The notes: generated by a model not told the origin, from the letters alone. 45,687 bases of DNA from JAPSGM01 sp036556985 (GCA_036556985.1 DATBIK010000050.1:1-45687); one strand, 5' to 3'; positions 8,126-15,499 are shown, numbered from the stretch's first letter. Made by a program: numbers and translations.

Positions 8126-9316
8126 ATGAGCGGCAGCCAGCGAGCCGACGTCGTCATCGTCGGCGGCGCGATCGTGGGAAGCGCGGTCGCGACCTTCCTC
8201 GCCCTGCGTCCCGACTGGGACGGACGGGTCGTCGTCGTCGAGCGCGACCCGACCTATCGAACCTCGTCGACGACCCTGTCGGCGGCCTCGATCCGGCTGC
8301 AGTTCAGCACGCCCCTGAACATCGAGATCAGCCGATTCGGCATCTCCCTCATCAAGGACCTGGACCGATGGCTCGGCGTGCCCGGCGCCCCGCGGCCCGA
8401 GATCGACTTCGTCGAGGGGGGATACCTCTTCCTCGCCACGCCGGCCGGGCTGCCGGTGCTCGAGGCGAACCACGCCAGGCAGCGGGCGCACGGCGTCAAC
8501 GTCGCGCTGCTGGACCCCGGCGAGCTGCGCCGCCGCTTCCCGTGGATGGCGTTCGACGACGTCGCCGGTGGCTCGCTGGGGCTGAGCGACGAGGGCTGGT
8601 TCGACGCCCACGCCCTGCTCCAGGCGTTTCGACGCCGGGCGCGCGCCCTCGGCGTGATGTACCTGCCCGGCGAGGTCGTGGCGGTGGACCGCGACGGCGG
8701 CACGGTCCGTGGCGTGCGCCTGGCCGACGGGCGCTCGATCGAGGCGGGCGTGGTGGTGAATGCCGCCGGGCCGCGCGCGGCGGAGGTGGCCGACATGGCG
8801 GGCGTCGTCCTGCCCGTGCGGCCCCGCAAGCGCTTCGTCTATCACTTCGACTGCCGAGCGGCGCTCGGGCCGGCGCCGCTCACGATCAACCCGGGCGGCG
8901 TGTACTTCCGGCCGGAGGGGCCGGCCTGGATCGGTGGCTACTCGCCGCGTGAGGGCGACCCCGACCCGGACACGCTCGACCTCGACGTCGACCGCGCGCC
9001 GTTCGAGACGATCGTCTGGCCGGAGCTCGCGCGGCGGGTGCCCGCATTCGAGTCGCTGCGGCTGCTCGACGCCTGGGCCGGCCACTACGAGGTCAACACG
9101 CTCGACCACAACGCCGTCATCGGACCCCATCCGGAGCTGCCCGGATTTTTGTTCGCCAACGGCTTCTCCGGGCACGGGCTGCAGCAGGCGCCGGCGGTCG
9201 GCCGCGGGCTGGCCGAGTGGATCGCCACCGGCGCCTACCAGACGCTCGACCTCTCGCCGCTCGGCTACGGGCGGATCCTGCGCAACGAGCCAATCCGCGA
9301 GCTCAACGTGGTGTGA
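8126..9316 (+). CDS. FAD-dependent oxidoreductase, DAO/FOXRED1-like
   Basis: The 396-residue protein has an N-terminal Rossmann motif (DVVIVGGAIVGSAVATFLAL) followed by VVVVERDPTY, the DAO-family substrate region, and a C-terminal block (NTLDHNAVIGPHPELPGFLF then NGFSGHGLQQAPAVG) that is characteristic of FOXRED1/sarcosine-oxidase-like flavoproteins. It should oxidise an amine or amino acid with FAD; the substrate cannot be read from sequence. The ATG at 8126 has no Shine-Dalgarno, but TAGCAT lies exactly 7 nt upstream (8113-8118), so the transcript may be leaderless and separate from the gene before it. It is convergent with the Rieske gene 9 nt away. Confidence 0.9.
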   Translation: MSGSQRADVVIVGGAIVGSAVATFLALRPDWDGRVVVVERDPTYRTSSTTLSAASIRLQFSTPLNIEISRFGISLIKDLDRWLGVPGAPRPEIDFVEGGYLFLATPAGLPVLEANHARQRAHGVNVALLDPGELRRRFPWMAFDDVAGGSLGLSDEGWFDAHALLQAFRRRARALGVMYLPGEVVAVDRDGGTVRGVRLADGRSIEAGVVVNAAGPRAAEVADMAGVVLPVRPRKRFVYHFDCRAALGPAPLTINPGGVYFRPEGPAWIGGYSPREGDPDPDTLDLDVDRAPFETIVWPELARRVPAFESLRLLDAWAGHYEVNTLDHNAVIGPHPELPGFLFANGFSGHGLQQAPAVGRGLAEWIATGAYQTLDLSPLGYGRILRNEPIRELNVV

Positions 9317-9317
9317 A

Positions 9318-9336
9318 GCGACCGATCAGCGGTCGC
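9318..9336. terminator. Hairpin between convergent genes, possible terminator
   Basis: GCGACCG and CGGTCGC form a perfect 7-bp stem around ATCAG, right after the oxidoreductase stop and overlapping the last codons of the Rieske gene. There is no T tract, so a termination role is only suggested by position. Confidence 0.35.
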
Positions 9337-10186
9337 AGGTCGCCTCCCACGGATGCGGGTCGCTGAACGCGAGCCGCGACGGGCCGAGGTTCGGGGCGCC
9401 GCGCGTGATCTGGCTCGTGTCGACCACGATCGCGCCGTCGTCCTCGATGCGAACCGCGAAACGGTCGAGGCCGCGCTCCGCCGGCCCCTCCTTCATCTTC
9501 TCGCCGAGGATGCTGTACGTGCTGCGGTGGCAGCGGCACTGATAGCGGGTGATCTCTTCGCACGGAAGCGGGACCAGGCAGCCGAGGTGCGGGCACTTCC
9601 GCCACAGCGCCAGCAGGTCCGCGGCCGCCGGGTCCGGCACTGCCTGCTCGGTGCCCGAGGCCCAGGCCATGGCCGCCGGCACGTTCACGAGGAAGACGCG
9701 CGCCGGGTTGTACGGATACGGCCGGCCGATGGCGAACGAGGGCTGGGCGGCGATGACATCGGCAACCGTGCCGATCCGGAAGCTGGCGCCGAGCCCTTCC
9801 CGGATGTTCGGCCACAGGAACGAGAGCGTGCCGGTCAGGAACTCGAGGCTGAGCAGGCCGGCGCCCACCGCGAGCATGCGGCGCATGAACGCACGGCGGC
9901 TGAGGACCCCGGCCGGCGGGCCGGAGGCCACGATCCCGAACGCGGCGGGCGAGCGAGCGGGGATCGGAACTGCCGGCGCGGAGAGGCGTGCCATCGTCGC
10001 CCGGCCGGTGCGCCTCGGATGGAGGCGCGCGTCGAGCGCCGCGCCGAGGATGTCGAGCAGGTCCCCACCGCGCCCGCCCCGATCGGCGAGGAGCGCCAGG
10101 AACTCGTCGCCGTACCGGTCACGCCAGCGGGGCGGAAACGCGCGAAGGAGGAGCCGATGCCCGATCGGCGGGCGCGCGTCGCTCAC
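9326..10186 (-). CDS. Rieske [2Fe-2S] protein with N-terminal PadR-linked domain
   Basis: The 286-residue protein has two unlike halves. Residues 1-60 (LLLRAFPPRWRDRYGDEFLALLAD...LLDILGAALDARLHP) match the cytoplasmic helical domain often encoded next to PadR regulators. Around residue 96 comes a twin-arginine-like stretch, LSRRAFMRRML, followed by a hydrophobic segment (AVGAGLLSLEFLTGTLSFLW). The rest is a Rieske domain with CPHLGC and CRCHRSTY as the two cluster-binding boxes; the second box has Arg where Pro is usual. It resembles quinol-cytochrome reductase Rieske subunits, yet no cytochrome b gene is nearby. The ATG overlaps the padR stop (ATGA), so the pair is translationally coupled and probably repressed by that regulator. 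Electron partner and Tat export are inferred. Confidence 0.88.
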   Translation of the reverse strand: MSDARPPIGHRLLLRAFPPRWRDRYGDEFLALLADRGGRGGDLLDILGAALDARLHPRRTGRATMARLSAPAVPIPARSPAAFGIVASGPPAGVLSRRAFMRRMLAVGAGLLSLEFLTGTLSFLWPNIREGLGASFRIGTVADVIAAQPSFAIGRPYPYNPARVFLVNVPAAMAWASGTEQAVPDPAAADLLALWRKCPHLGCLVPLPCEEITRYQCRCHRSTYSILGEKMKEGPAERGLDRFAVRIEDDGAIVVDTSQITRGAPNLGPSRLAFSDPHPWEATCDR

Positions 10187-10506
10187 CGTTCCGCTCTCTC
10201 TGCGCGGAGCCTGCCGACGCGCACGAAACGCTCCATCGCGTCCAGCTGCCCACGCATCGCGGCGCGGCCGCCTGGCGTGATGCGGTACGGCCGTCGTCGA
10301 TCATCGGCCGCGAGAGGTTCCACGTGCCCGGCCTCCTCGAGGCGGGCGAGGACCGCGTACAGCGTGCCCGGGCCCATCGGGCTGCCGGAGAACGCCTCGA
10401 CATCGGCCATGATCGCGTAGCCGTGCTTGGGGCCGTCGCTCAGGGAGACGAGCACGAGCATGGCAGGCTCCGCGAAACGACCGAGGTCCGGGCTGCGCGA
10501 CGGCAT
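10183..10506 (-). CDS. PadR-family transcriptional regulator
   Basis: The 107-residue protein has the PadR winged helix: AMLVLVSLSDGPKHGYAIM, then GPGTLYAVLARLEEAGHVEP and the wing DDRRRPYRITPGGRAAM. It is short, with only a brief C-terminal helix (MERFVRVGRLRAE), as in the minimal PadR-s2 type. GGAGG lies 5 nt before the ATG. A perfect palindrome in its own promoter makes autorepression likely. It overlaps the downstream Rieske gene by 4 nt. The inducer is unknown; PadR proteins commonly respond to phenolics or antibiotics. Confidence 0.93.
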   Translation of the reverse strand: MPSRSPDLGRFAEPAMLVLVSLSDGPKHGYAIMADVEAFSGSPMGPGTLYAVLARLEEAGHVEPLAADDRRRPYRITPGGRAAMRGQLDAMERFVRVGRLRAERAER

Positions 10507-10525
10507 CGGCTCCTCCGATGGGCGA

Positions 10526-10564
10526 TATATCGTCAGACGATATACCTCCGCTGCCCGACGTCAA
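10526..10564 (-). promoter_or_regulatory. padR promoter with 19-bp palindromic operator
   Basis: TATATCGTC-A-GACGATATA (10526-10544) is a perfect 9-bp inverted repeat with one central base, AT-rich against its surroundings and of the kind bound by PadR proteins. On the reverse strand a -35 TTGACG (10559-10564) is spaced 16 nt from TATCGT (10537-10542), which lies inside the palindrome. Binding there would block RNA polymerase, which fits autorepression of the padR-Rieske operon. Confidence 0.8.
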
Positions 10565-10601
10565 GGGACATCGGTCCCGGATGGGCCGGGACATCACGGG
10601 A

Positions 10602-11105
10602 TCAGGCGGCCATCACCTCGGCGATGCGCTCGAGCAGGCGGCGCCCCGTCCCTCGCGCGGCGACGTTGAGGAGGAGGCGGTCGGCGACCGCCCCGATCCC
10701 GCCGCCGGGCGGTGCGTAGTGCCCGTCGACGAGGAGCTCGCCGTCGGCCCAGGTCAGCTGGCCGGCGAAGACCGGGAAGAGCGGGGTGAGGCTCGCCGCC
10801 CGCCACGAGATGTCCAAGGTGAGCGCGCCGCCCGCCTCGACGACGGGCCCCACATCCACGTACGCCGCCTTGCGGAACGCGACGCGCGGGGCGGTGTCGC
10901 TCACCCGCAGCTCGAGGTCGAGGAGATAGCGTGCCGCCTTGTCCGCATTCGCCGCCTCCACCAGCTCCCCGAGCCAGGCGTCGCGCCCCGGTCCCAGCAC
11001 GTGCGCGGCTCGGTCCCGGCTTGCCGCCGCCGGCACGGCCACGCGCAGACGGCTGGTGCCGATCAGCTCCTCGGCAGGGGGACCCGCATCGGGTGCGGTG
11101 GGCAC
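10602..11105 (-). CDS. Conserved hypothetical protein downstream of the multicopper oxidase
   Basis: The 167-residue protein is not assigned to a family. It has no signal peptide or membrane helix. The middle alternates strands and polar turns (YLLDLELRVSDTAPRVAFRKAAYVDVGPVV, GGALTLDISWRAASLTPLFPVFAGQLTW) and the end is amphipathic (RLLLNVAARGTGRRLLERIAEVMAA). A START/SRPBCC-like or lipid-transfer fold is possible but only a guess. The GTG at 11105 lies 5 nt after the multicopper oxidase stop, with GGAG about 12 nt upstream, so it belongs to that operon. Longer in-frame starts run back through the oxidase and are discarded. Confidence 0.7.
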   Translation of the reverse strand: MPTAPDAGPPAEELIGTSRLRVAVPAAASRDRAAHVLGPGRDAWLGELVEAANADKAARYLLDLELRVSDTAPRVAFRKAAYVDVGPVVEAGGALTLDISWRAASLTPLFPVFAGQLTWADGELLVDGHYAPPGGGIGAVADRLLLNVAARGTGRRLLERIAEVMAA

Positions 11106-11110
11106 TACGG

Positions 11111-12454
11111 TCAGGGCTCCTGGACGATGAGTGCGGTAACCATACCGAACATGCCCTCGTCGCCCTCGGCGTGGGTGAGGACGTGGCAGTGGAATGCCCA
11201 GATCCCGAGCTCCGAGGCCTCGATGAGGACGTCCACCCGCTCCCCCGGCGCCACGAGCACGGTGTCCTCGTAGTGCGGCTGGGGCAGGTACCACCCGTCC
11301 TTGGCGATCACCAGCTGCGGGATGCCGTGGAGATGCATCGGGTGGATCTGGAGGCCCTCGTTCATGTAGCGCACCCGGACGAGCTGGCCCCGGGTGGCCA
11401 CGATCGGCTCGGTGGCCGGGAAGCCCTTGCCGTTGATGGTGAACCCCAGCGGACCGTCGTTGAGGACCATGGCGTAATCGATATCCTGGTCGGCATCGCG
11501 TGGCTCGTCCGGATCGGTGACCACCAGCGCGCCGAGCAGGCCGAGCGGCACCTGGCGCTGCGCCATGAAGTGGCTGTGGTACATGTGCGAGCCGGCATTG
11601 CGAATCACGTACTCGTAGACAAACGTTGCGCCGGGCATGACCGCGTCCTGGCTGATGACCGGCACGCCGTCCATCTCGATGGGGACGATGAGCCCGTGTG
11701 AATGGATCGTGGTGGGCGCCGGCAGCTCGTTGTGGAGGACGATCCGGACCCGATCGCCCACCTCCGCGCGGAGCTGCGGGCCCGGCACCATCTCGTTGTA
11801 GCCCCAGGCCTCGACGAAGACCCCCGGCTCGGTCTCCCACTCGAAGACCGATGCCGTCAGCTCCCACTCCTTCGTGCCGTCGGCGAGGATCGTCGGCTCC
11901 AGGATGGCGTTGCCCCTGCCGGCGGTCTCAGCGGGGAAGGCGCGCGTCCGCGCGGCATCATGCTCGAGCATCTCCTCGGCGGTCATCGACTCGGCCGGCG
12001 CGGCGCTGGCGTCGTGCGAGCCGTGCCCGCCACCCACGGTCACGCTCCCCTGCATCCCGCCGTCCGCGTGACCCGGCACCGAGCAGATGAAGCTCAGTCC
12101 GGCGGCGGGAATCGTCACCGTGCCGGTGGCCTCCGCGTGACCCTCGGCCTCGAGCTTCGTCCCGTCGGCGAAGGTCACGTCGTGGAGCACGCCGCCGTCG
12201 TTCACGAACCGCACCGTGTACTCGCCCGCCTCGGCGACGGTGATCTCGGCCGGCTCGAACCCGAGGTCGAAGGCATGGATCTCGATCGTGCCGATCGGGC
12301 CCTCGGGCGCCGCGGACGCGGCCGGGCTGCCCGTCCCGGAGGGATTGCCGGAGGCCTGCCCCGTGCCGAGCACGATGGCAGCCAGGAGGAGCGTGCCAGC
12401 AAAGAGCATCCCCATCCCGGTGAAGGCGGCGAAATAGGCGAAGGCGCGTTGCAT
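11111..12454 (-). CDS. Membrane-anchored cupredoxin-multicopper oxidase fusion
   Basis: The 447-residue protein begins with a signal anchor (LLLAAIVLG). Residues about 50-140 form a plastocyanin-like domain with a complete type 1 copper set: His in VLHDV, Cys and His in FICSVPGH, Met in GGMQG. The remainder is a compact two-domain multicopper oxidase with boxes TTIHSHG, HMYHSHF, HPMHLHG and HCHVLTHAEGDEGMFG. The last box supplies the second type 1 site (Cys, His, Met), and the HxH pairs should build the trinuclear centre. The first oxidase domain has no type 1 cysteine. The extra cupredoxin may act as a built-in electron relay. Substrate (Cu(I), Mn(II), phenolics) is unknown. Nitrite reductase is a weaker alternative because all four His boxes of an oxidase are present. 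Confidence 0.93.
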   Translation of the reverse strand: MQRAFAYFAAFTGMGMLFAGTLLLAAIVLGTGQASGNPSGTGSPAASAAPEGPIGTIEIHAFDLGFEPAEITVAEAGEYTVRFVNDGGVLHDVTFADGTKLEAEGHAEATGTVTIPAAGLSFICSVPGHADGGMQGSVTVGGGHGSHDASAAPAESMTAEEMLEHDAARTRAFPAETAGRGNAILEPTILADGTKEWELTASVFEWETEPGVFVEAWGYNEMVPGPQLRAEVGDRVRIVLHNELPAPTTIHSHGLIVPIEMDGVPVISQDAVMPGATFVYEYVIRNAGSHMYHSHFMAQRQVPLGLLGALVVTDPDEPRDADQDIDYAMVLNDGPLGFTINGKGFPATEPIVATRGQLVRVRYMNEGLQIHPMHLHGIPQLVIAKDGWYLPQPHYEDTVLVAPGERVDVLIEASELGIWAFHCHVLTHAEGDEGMFGMVTALIVQEP

Positions 12455-12583
12455 CGGTTCCTCGGCTGCGGCTGGGGCGCCGCTGGCCGGCGCCCTACTG
12501 AGCGGGGAGGGTGCGGGACCGGCCCCTCCGGGCCACAGGGCCGTTCGGCCCGTTTCGGCCGGGACCGCGGCCGGGTCGCCCGG

Positions 12584-13759
12584 TCAGCCGTCGATCGGTC
12601 GGCCGAGGAGCAGCGGCATGCCGAGACGGTGGTCGTAGCGCGGGCGCAGCCGCATGGTGTTGTACATCGTCTCGACCTCGATCTGGCGCGAGCCCCCGTC
12701 GTGCGCGGGCAGGGGCGCGTGCGCGTAGCGGCCGGACTGGATCGCGGTCATCCGGCCATGAACGCCATCGGCCAGGAGCTCGACCGCCACGTTCGCGAAG
12801 GTCGTCGCCACCATCTGGTCGAGAGCGTCGGGATCGCCGGAGCGGAGGTCGTAGGTGAGGTCGGAGTGGACGGTGTCCACTCCGGTCAGGCCCTTCAGCT
12901 CCTCGGCGAGCGCGAACCCGACATCGGCCTTGCGCCTGTGGCCGTAGGCGTCCGCCTCGCCGAACTCCTCGAGATGCGCGCCGCTCCAGATCGCGCCCTC
13001 GGAGGCGACGACGAGCGCGTACGAGCTCGGGTTGTTGCGGCGGTCCTCGGTGAGCAGGTCGGCGAGCAGCCGAAGGTCGAACGGCGCCTCCGGGATCACG
13101 CAGCGCGAGCTCGTGACGTAGGCCGCATACCAGGCCGAGAAGCCGGCATTCCGCCCGAAGATGCGGAAGACCCCGATGCGCTCGTGGCTGCCCAGCGTCG
13201 TGCGCTGCCGGTTGATGAGCTCCTTGGCGCGGGTCACCGCGGTCGAGAAGCCGATGCAGTACTCGGTGCCCATCACGTCGTTGTCCATCGTCTTCGGGAT
13301 CGCGACGAGCGGCACGCCCTGCCCGGCCAGGTGGGCGGCGTAGCTCAGCGTGTCGTCGCCACCGATGACGACGAGATGGGTGATGCCCAGCGCCTCGATG
13401 TTGGCGAGGACGACCGGCGTGAGGTCGTAGCGGTCAGAATCGGTGCGGAGGCCCTCGCGGTCGGAGGCCGACAGGTGCGAGGGAAGCGCCGTCTCCGGCA
13501 TGCGCACCGGGTTCGTGCGCGAGGTGTGCAGGATCGTGCCGCCGGTGCGGTCGATGGCCCGTGTCCCGCGACGGTCGAGCGGCCGCACGACGTCCGGATC
13601 CGGCTCGGCGCCCGGCCGCTGGTGGGTGAGCCCCTGCCAGCCGCGACGGATGCCGAGGACCTCCCAGCCGAGCTCGGTGGCCCGGTACACGACGCTCTTG
13701 ATGACCGAGTTCAGCCCCGGGACATCGCCGCCGCCGGTGAGGATGCCGATGCGTGCCAT
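12584..13759 (-). CDS. pfp: 6-phosphofructokinase with PPi-type signature
   Basis: The 391-residue enzyme phosphorylates fructose 6-phosphate in glycolysis. The N-terminus MARIGILTGGGDVPGLNSVI is the family phosphate loop. Two diagnostic positions point to pyrophosphate rather than ATP as donor: GGDDT (residues 133-137), where ATP enzymes have Gly in place of the second Asp, and PKTMDND (155-161), where ATP enzymes have Gly in place of Lys. With PPi the reaction is reversible. The ATG at 13759 is chosen because the family starts there; an upstream in-frame extension to 13906 is proline-rich and unlike any PFK. It is divergent from the small ribbon protein. Donor choice is inferred from these residues, not measured. 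Confidence 0.93.
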   Translation of the reverse strand: MARIGILTGGGDVPGLNSVIKSVVYRATELGWEVLGIRRGWQGLTHQRPGAEPDPDVVRPLDRRGTRAIDRTGGTILHTSRTNPVRMPETALPSHLSASDREGLRTDSDRYDLTPVVLANIEALGITHLVVIGGDDTLSYAAHLAGQGVPLVAIPKTMDNDVMGTEYCIGFSTAVTRAKELINRQRTTLGSHERIGVFRIFGRNAGFSAWYAAYVTSSRCVIPEAPFDLRLLADLLTEDRRNNPSSYALVVASEGAIWSGAHLEEFGEADAYGHRRKADVGFALAEELKGLTGVDTVHSDLTYDLRSGDPDALDQMVATTFANVAVELLADGVHGRMTAIQSGRYAHAPLPAHDGGSRQIEVETMYNTMRLRPRYDHRLGMPLLLGRPIDG

Positions 13760-13827
13760 GTGCGCCCCATTATCGGCAGGCGTCACCCGGCCTGCCGGCC
13801 TCCCCGGTGGCGCTGGAGGCCGATTTC

Positions 13828-13836
13828 TGGCATAAT
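13828..13836 (+). promoter_or_regulatory. Extended -10 promoter of the Cys-ribbon gene
   Basis: TGG followed by CATAAT (13831-13836) forms an extended -10 element in a GC-rich intergenic region. No convincing -35 lies upstream. It would give a leader of about 47 nt before the ATG at 13890. Confidence 0.55.
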
Positions 13837-13889
13837 CTGGGTCCCCCACGCCGCGGCGGGGACCCGCGCGGCACCTTCCGAGGAGCGAG

Positions 13890-14081
13890 ATGGCCACCGA
13901 CGTCAACCAGCGACGCTACGTCACATGGCGCCTGCCCGACCGGCAGTTTTCCAAGGTCCACCTGCAGCGCGATGCCGAGATGACGATCTGCGGGAAGACC
14001 CTGCCGCGCGCAACGGGCTCGCCCCAGCCGCCGATCCCGGCGGCCGCCATGTGCCCGGAGTGCGCTGCGTCCGAGGCCTGA
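13890..14081 (+). CDS. Small Cys-containing (zinc-ribbon-like) protein
   Basis: The 63-residue protein is basic at the start (NQRRYVTWRLPDRQFSKVHLQRD) and carries ICGKTLPR and, near the end, MCPECA, giving three cysteines of a single zinc ribbon or knuckle; His24 could be the fourth ligand. GAGGAG stands about 5 nt before the ATG, and a promoter-like CATAAT is present. No domain name is recognised. Small proteins with this CGK...CPEC pattern are widespread in Gram-positive-type bacteria and their phages, with unknown function. It precedes the SRAP gene by 30 nt. Confidence 0.75.
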   Translation: MATDVNQRRYVTWRLPDRQFSKVHLQRDAEMTICGKTLPRATGSPQPPIPAAAMCPECAASEA

Positions 14082-14111
14082 TCCCGGTCCACGTTCCCCA
14101 TACCAGGGCCG

Positions 14112-14852
14112 ATGTGCGGCCGCTTCGCCCAGCCGCGCTCGTCTGACGAGCTGGCCCGCATCTTCCGCGCCCGAGCCGCCACTGAGCTCGCCGGCGACCG
14201 GTTCAACGTGGCGCCCACCGACCGGGTGGCTGCCGTCGTCGAGCACCACGGCGAGCGCGTCGTGGACGAGTTCCGCTGGGGCCTGGTCCCCGCCTTCGCC
14301 GAGACGGCGCGCGGCGGCGCGCGCCTCATCAATGCCCGCTCCGAGACGGTCGAGACCTCGCCCGCCTTCCGCGCCTCGTACCGGCGCCGCCGCTGCCTCG
14401 TGCCTGCCGACGCCTTCTACGAGTGGCTCCGGCGCCGGGACCCGGCCACCGGCAGGGTGGTCGAACGCCAGCCCTTCGCCATCCGACCCACCGGCGACGA
14501 GCCATTCGCCTTCGCCGGCATCTGGGCCATCTGGCGCGACCCGGACAGCGCCGAGCGGCTGTACAGCGTCTCGATCCTGACCGGCGCACCAAATGCTCTC
14601 GTCGCGCCGATCCACGACCGCATGCCGATCATCCTCGATAGCGACGACTGGGACGCCTGGCTCAGCCCGGGGAGCCCGGCCACCGCCCTGCGCGCCATGC
14701 TGCGCCCGGCGCCGGAGGAGCGGATGCGGATCCACGCCGTCTCCCCCGCGGTGAACAACGTCCGCTCCCAGGGTCCCGAGCTGCTCACCCCGCTCAGCCG
14801 CTGGCGGGCGGACGGCCGTCTGGCCGGGCAGTCGGAGCTGTGGCCCGCGTGA
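14112..14852 (+). CDS. yedK: SOS response-associated peptidase (SRAP, YedK/HMCES family)
   Basis: The 246-residue protein has the full SRAP signature. The mature N-terminus begins MCGRF, with Cys2 as the residue that forms a thiazolidine crosslink to abasic sites in single-stranded DNA. RFNVAPTDRV, EFRWGLVPAF, LINARSETVETSPAFR, RRCLVPADAFYEW and the late HDRMPIIL histidine supply the Asn, Glu and His active-site residues. It shields abasic sites during replication, and autoproteolysis can release it. The stop codon overlaps the GTG start of the following kinase gene (GTGA), so the two are translationally coupled. Confidence 0.96.
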   Translation: MCGRFAQPRSSDELARIFRARAATELAGDRFNVAPTDRVAAVVEHHGERVVDEFRWGLVPAFAETARGGARLINARSETVETSPAFRASYRRRRCLVPADAFYEWLRRRDPATGRVVERQPFAIRPTGDEPFAFAGIWAIWRDPDSAERLYSVSILTGAPNALVAPIHDRMPIILDSDDWDAWLSPGSPATALRAMLRPAPEERMRIHAVSPAVNNVRSQGPELLTPLSRWRADGRLAGQSELWPA

Positions 14853-15367
14853 CGCCGATCCGGATCGTGGTGCCGACCGGCTGCCTCGTGGTGCTCATCG
14901 GTCCCAGCAGCAGCGGCAAGACGACCTTCGCGTCCCGCCATTTCCCGCGGACCCACGTCCTCGCGTCCGACGAGATGCGCGCCATCGTGGCCGACGATCC
15001 GAACGACCAGTCCGCCACCGAGGCGGCTTTCGAGCTGCTGCACACGGCACTCGGCCTGCGGCTCGCCGCGCGCCGCACGAGCGTCGTGGACGCCACAAAC
15101 GTGGAGCGCTGGGCGCGTGGTCGGCTGCTCGCCATCGCGCGACGCGCGAGCCGCCAGGCGATCGCCATCGTCCTGGATCTGCCGCTGGAGGTCTGCCTGG
15201 AGCGCAACGCGGCTCGCCCGGATCCCCGTCCGGCGGCGGCGCTGCGCCGGCAGCACCGCTGGATGCAGGGCTCGCTGATGACGCTCGGGGAGGAGGGGTT
15301 CGACCCGGTCTGGCGCCTCGGCTCGCCGGAGGAGGTCGTCGCTGTGGAGGTCGTCGCCGGCGGCTGA
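14849..15367 (+). CDS. P-loop kinase-like AAA protein (polynucleotide-kinase type)
   Basis: The 172-residue protein has a Walker A motif GPSSSGKTT near its start, the LASDEMR segment that follows strand 2 in polynucleotide-kinase-like proteins, VVDATNVERWARGRLL, and IVLDLPLEVCLERNAARPDPRP with lid arginines. This order matches the N-terminal kinase module of bacterial Pnkp and its stand-alone relatives, which phosphorylate 5' hydroxyl ends. The GTG at 14849 is preferred: it overlaps the SRAP stop as GTGA and has GGAG 11 nt upstream, whereas the GTG at 14840 is too close to that site. Coupling to SRAP suggests a DNA-repair role, but the substrate is inferred. Confidence 0.82.
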   Translation: MTPIRIVVPTGCLVVLIGPSSSGKTTFASRHFPRTHVLASDEMRAIVADDPNDQSATEAAFELLHTALGLRLAARRTSVVDATNVERWARGRLLAIARRASRQAIAIVLDLPLEVCLERNAARPDPRPAAALRRQHRWMQGSLMTLGEEGFDPVWRLGSPEEVVAVEVVAGG

Positions 15368-15395
15368 ACGCGTGCCGGCCGCGGGGCAGCGAAAT

Positions 15396-15499
15396 GTCCC
15401 GAAGGAACTGCGGCCCGGCCCGGTGGTGCGAGACCACCGACCCGGTACCGGAACGCTTGATGCAATCTCGTGATCCGGTATCCGCTGCCCCTTCGGGAC
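15396..15499. other. Structured intergenic element, predicted three-way junction
   Basis: The 374-nt gap from 15368 to 15741 has no gene that I can support. Its first part can fold: GTCCCGAAGG (15396-15405) pairs perfectly with CCTTCGGGAC (15490-15499). Inside lie a 6-bp hairpin (GGTGGT/ACCACC, 15422-15438) and a 7-bp stem (TACCGGA/TCCGGTA, 15446-15480) extendable by GG/CC past a bulged T. The result is a closed three-way junction of 104 nt. It does not match a riboswitch or ncRNA class I recognise. Strand is uncertain because perfect stems read both ways. Chance pairing is possible in GC-rich DNA. Confidence 0.45.

Noticed and set aside
12538..12551. GGGCCG-TT-CGGCCC hairpin downstream of the phosphofructokinase gene
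   Set aside because: Perfect but short, with no T tract on either strand, and such palindromes are common in DNA of this composition.
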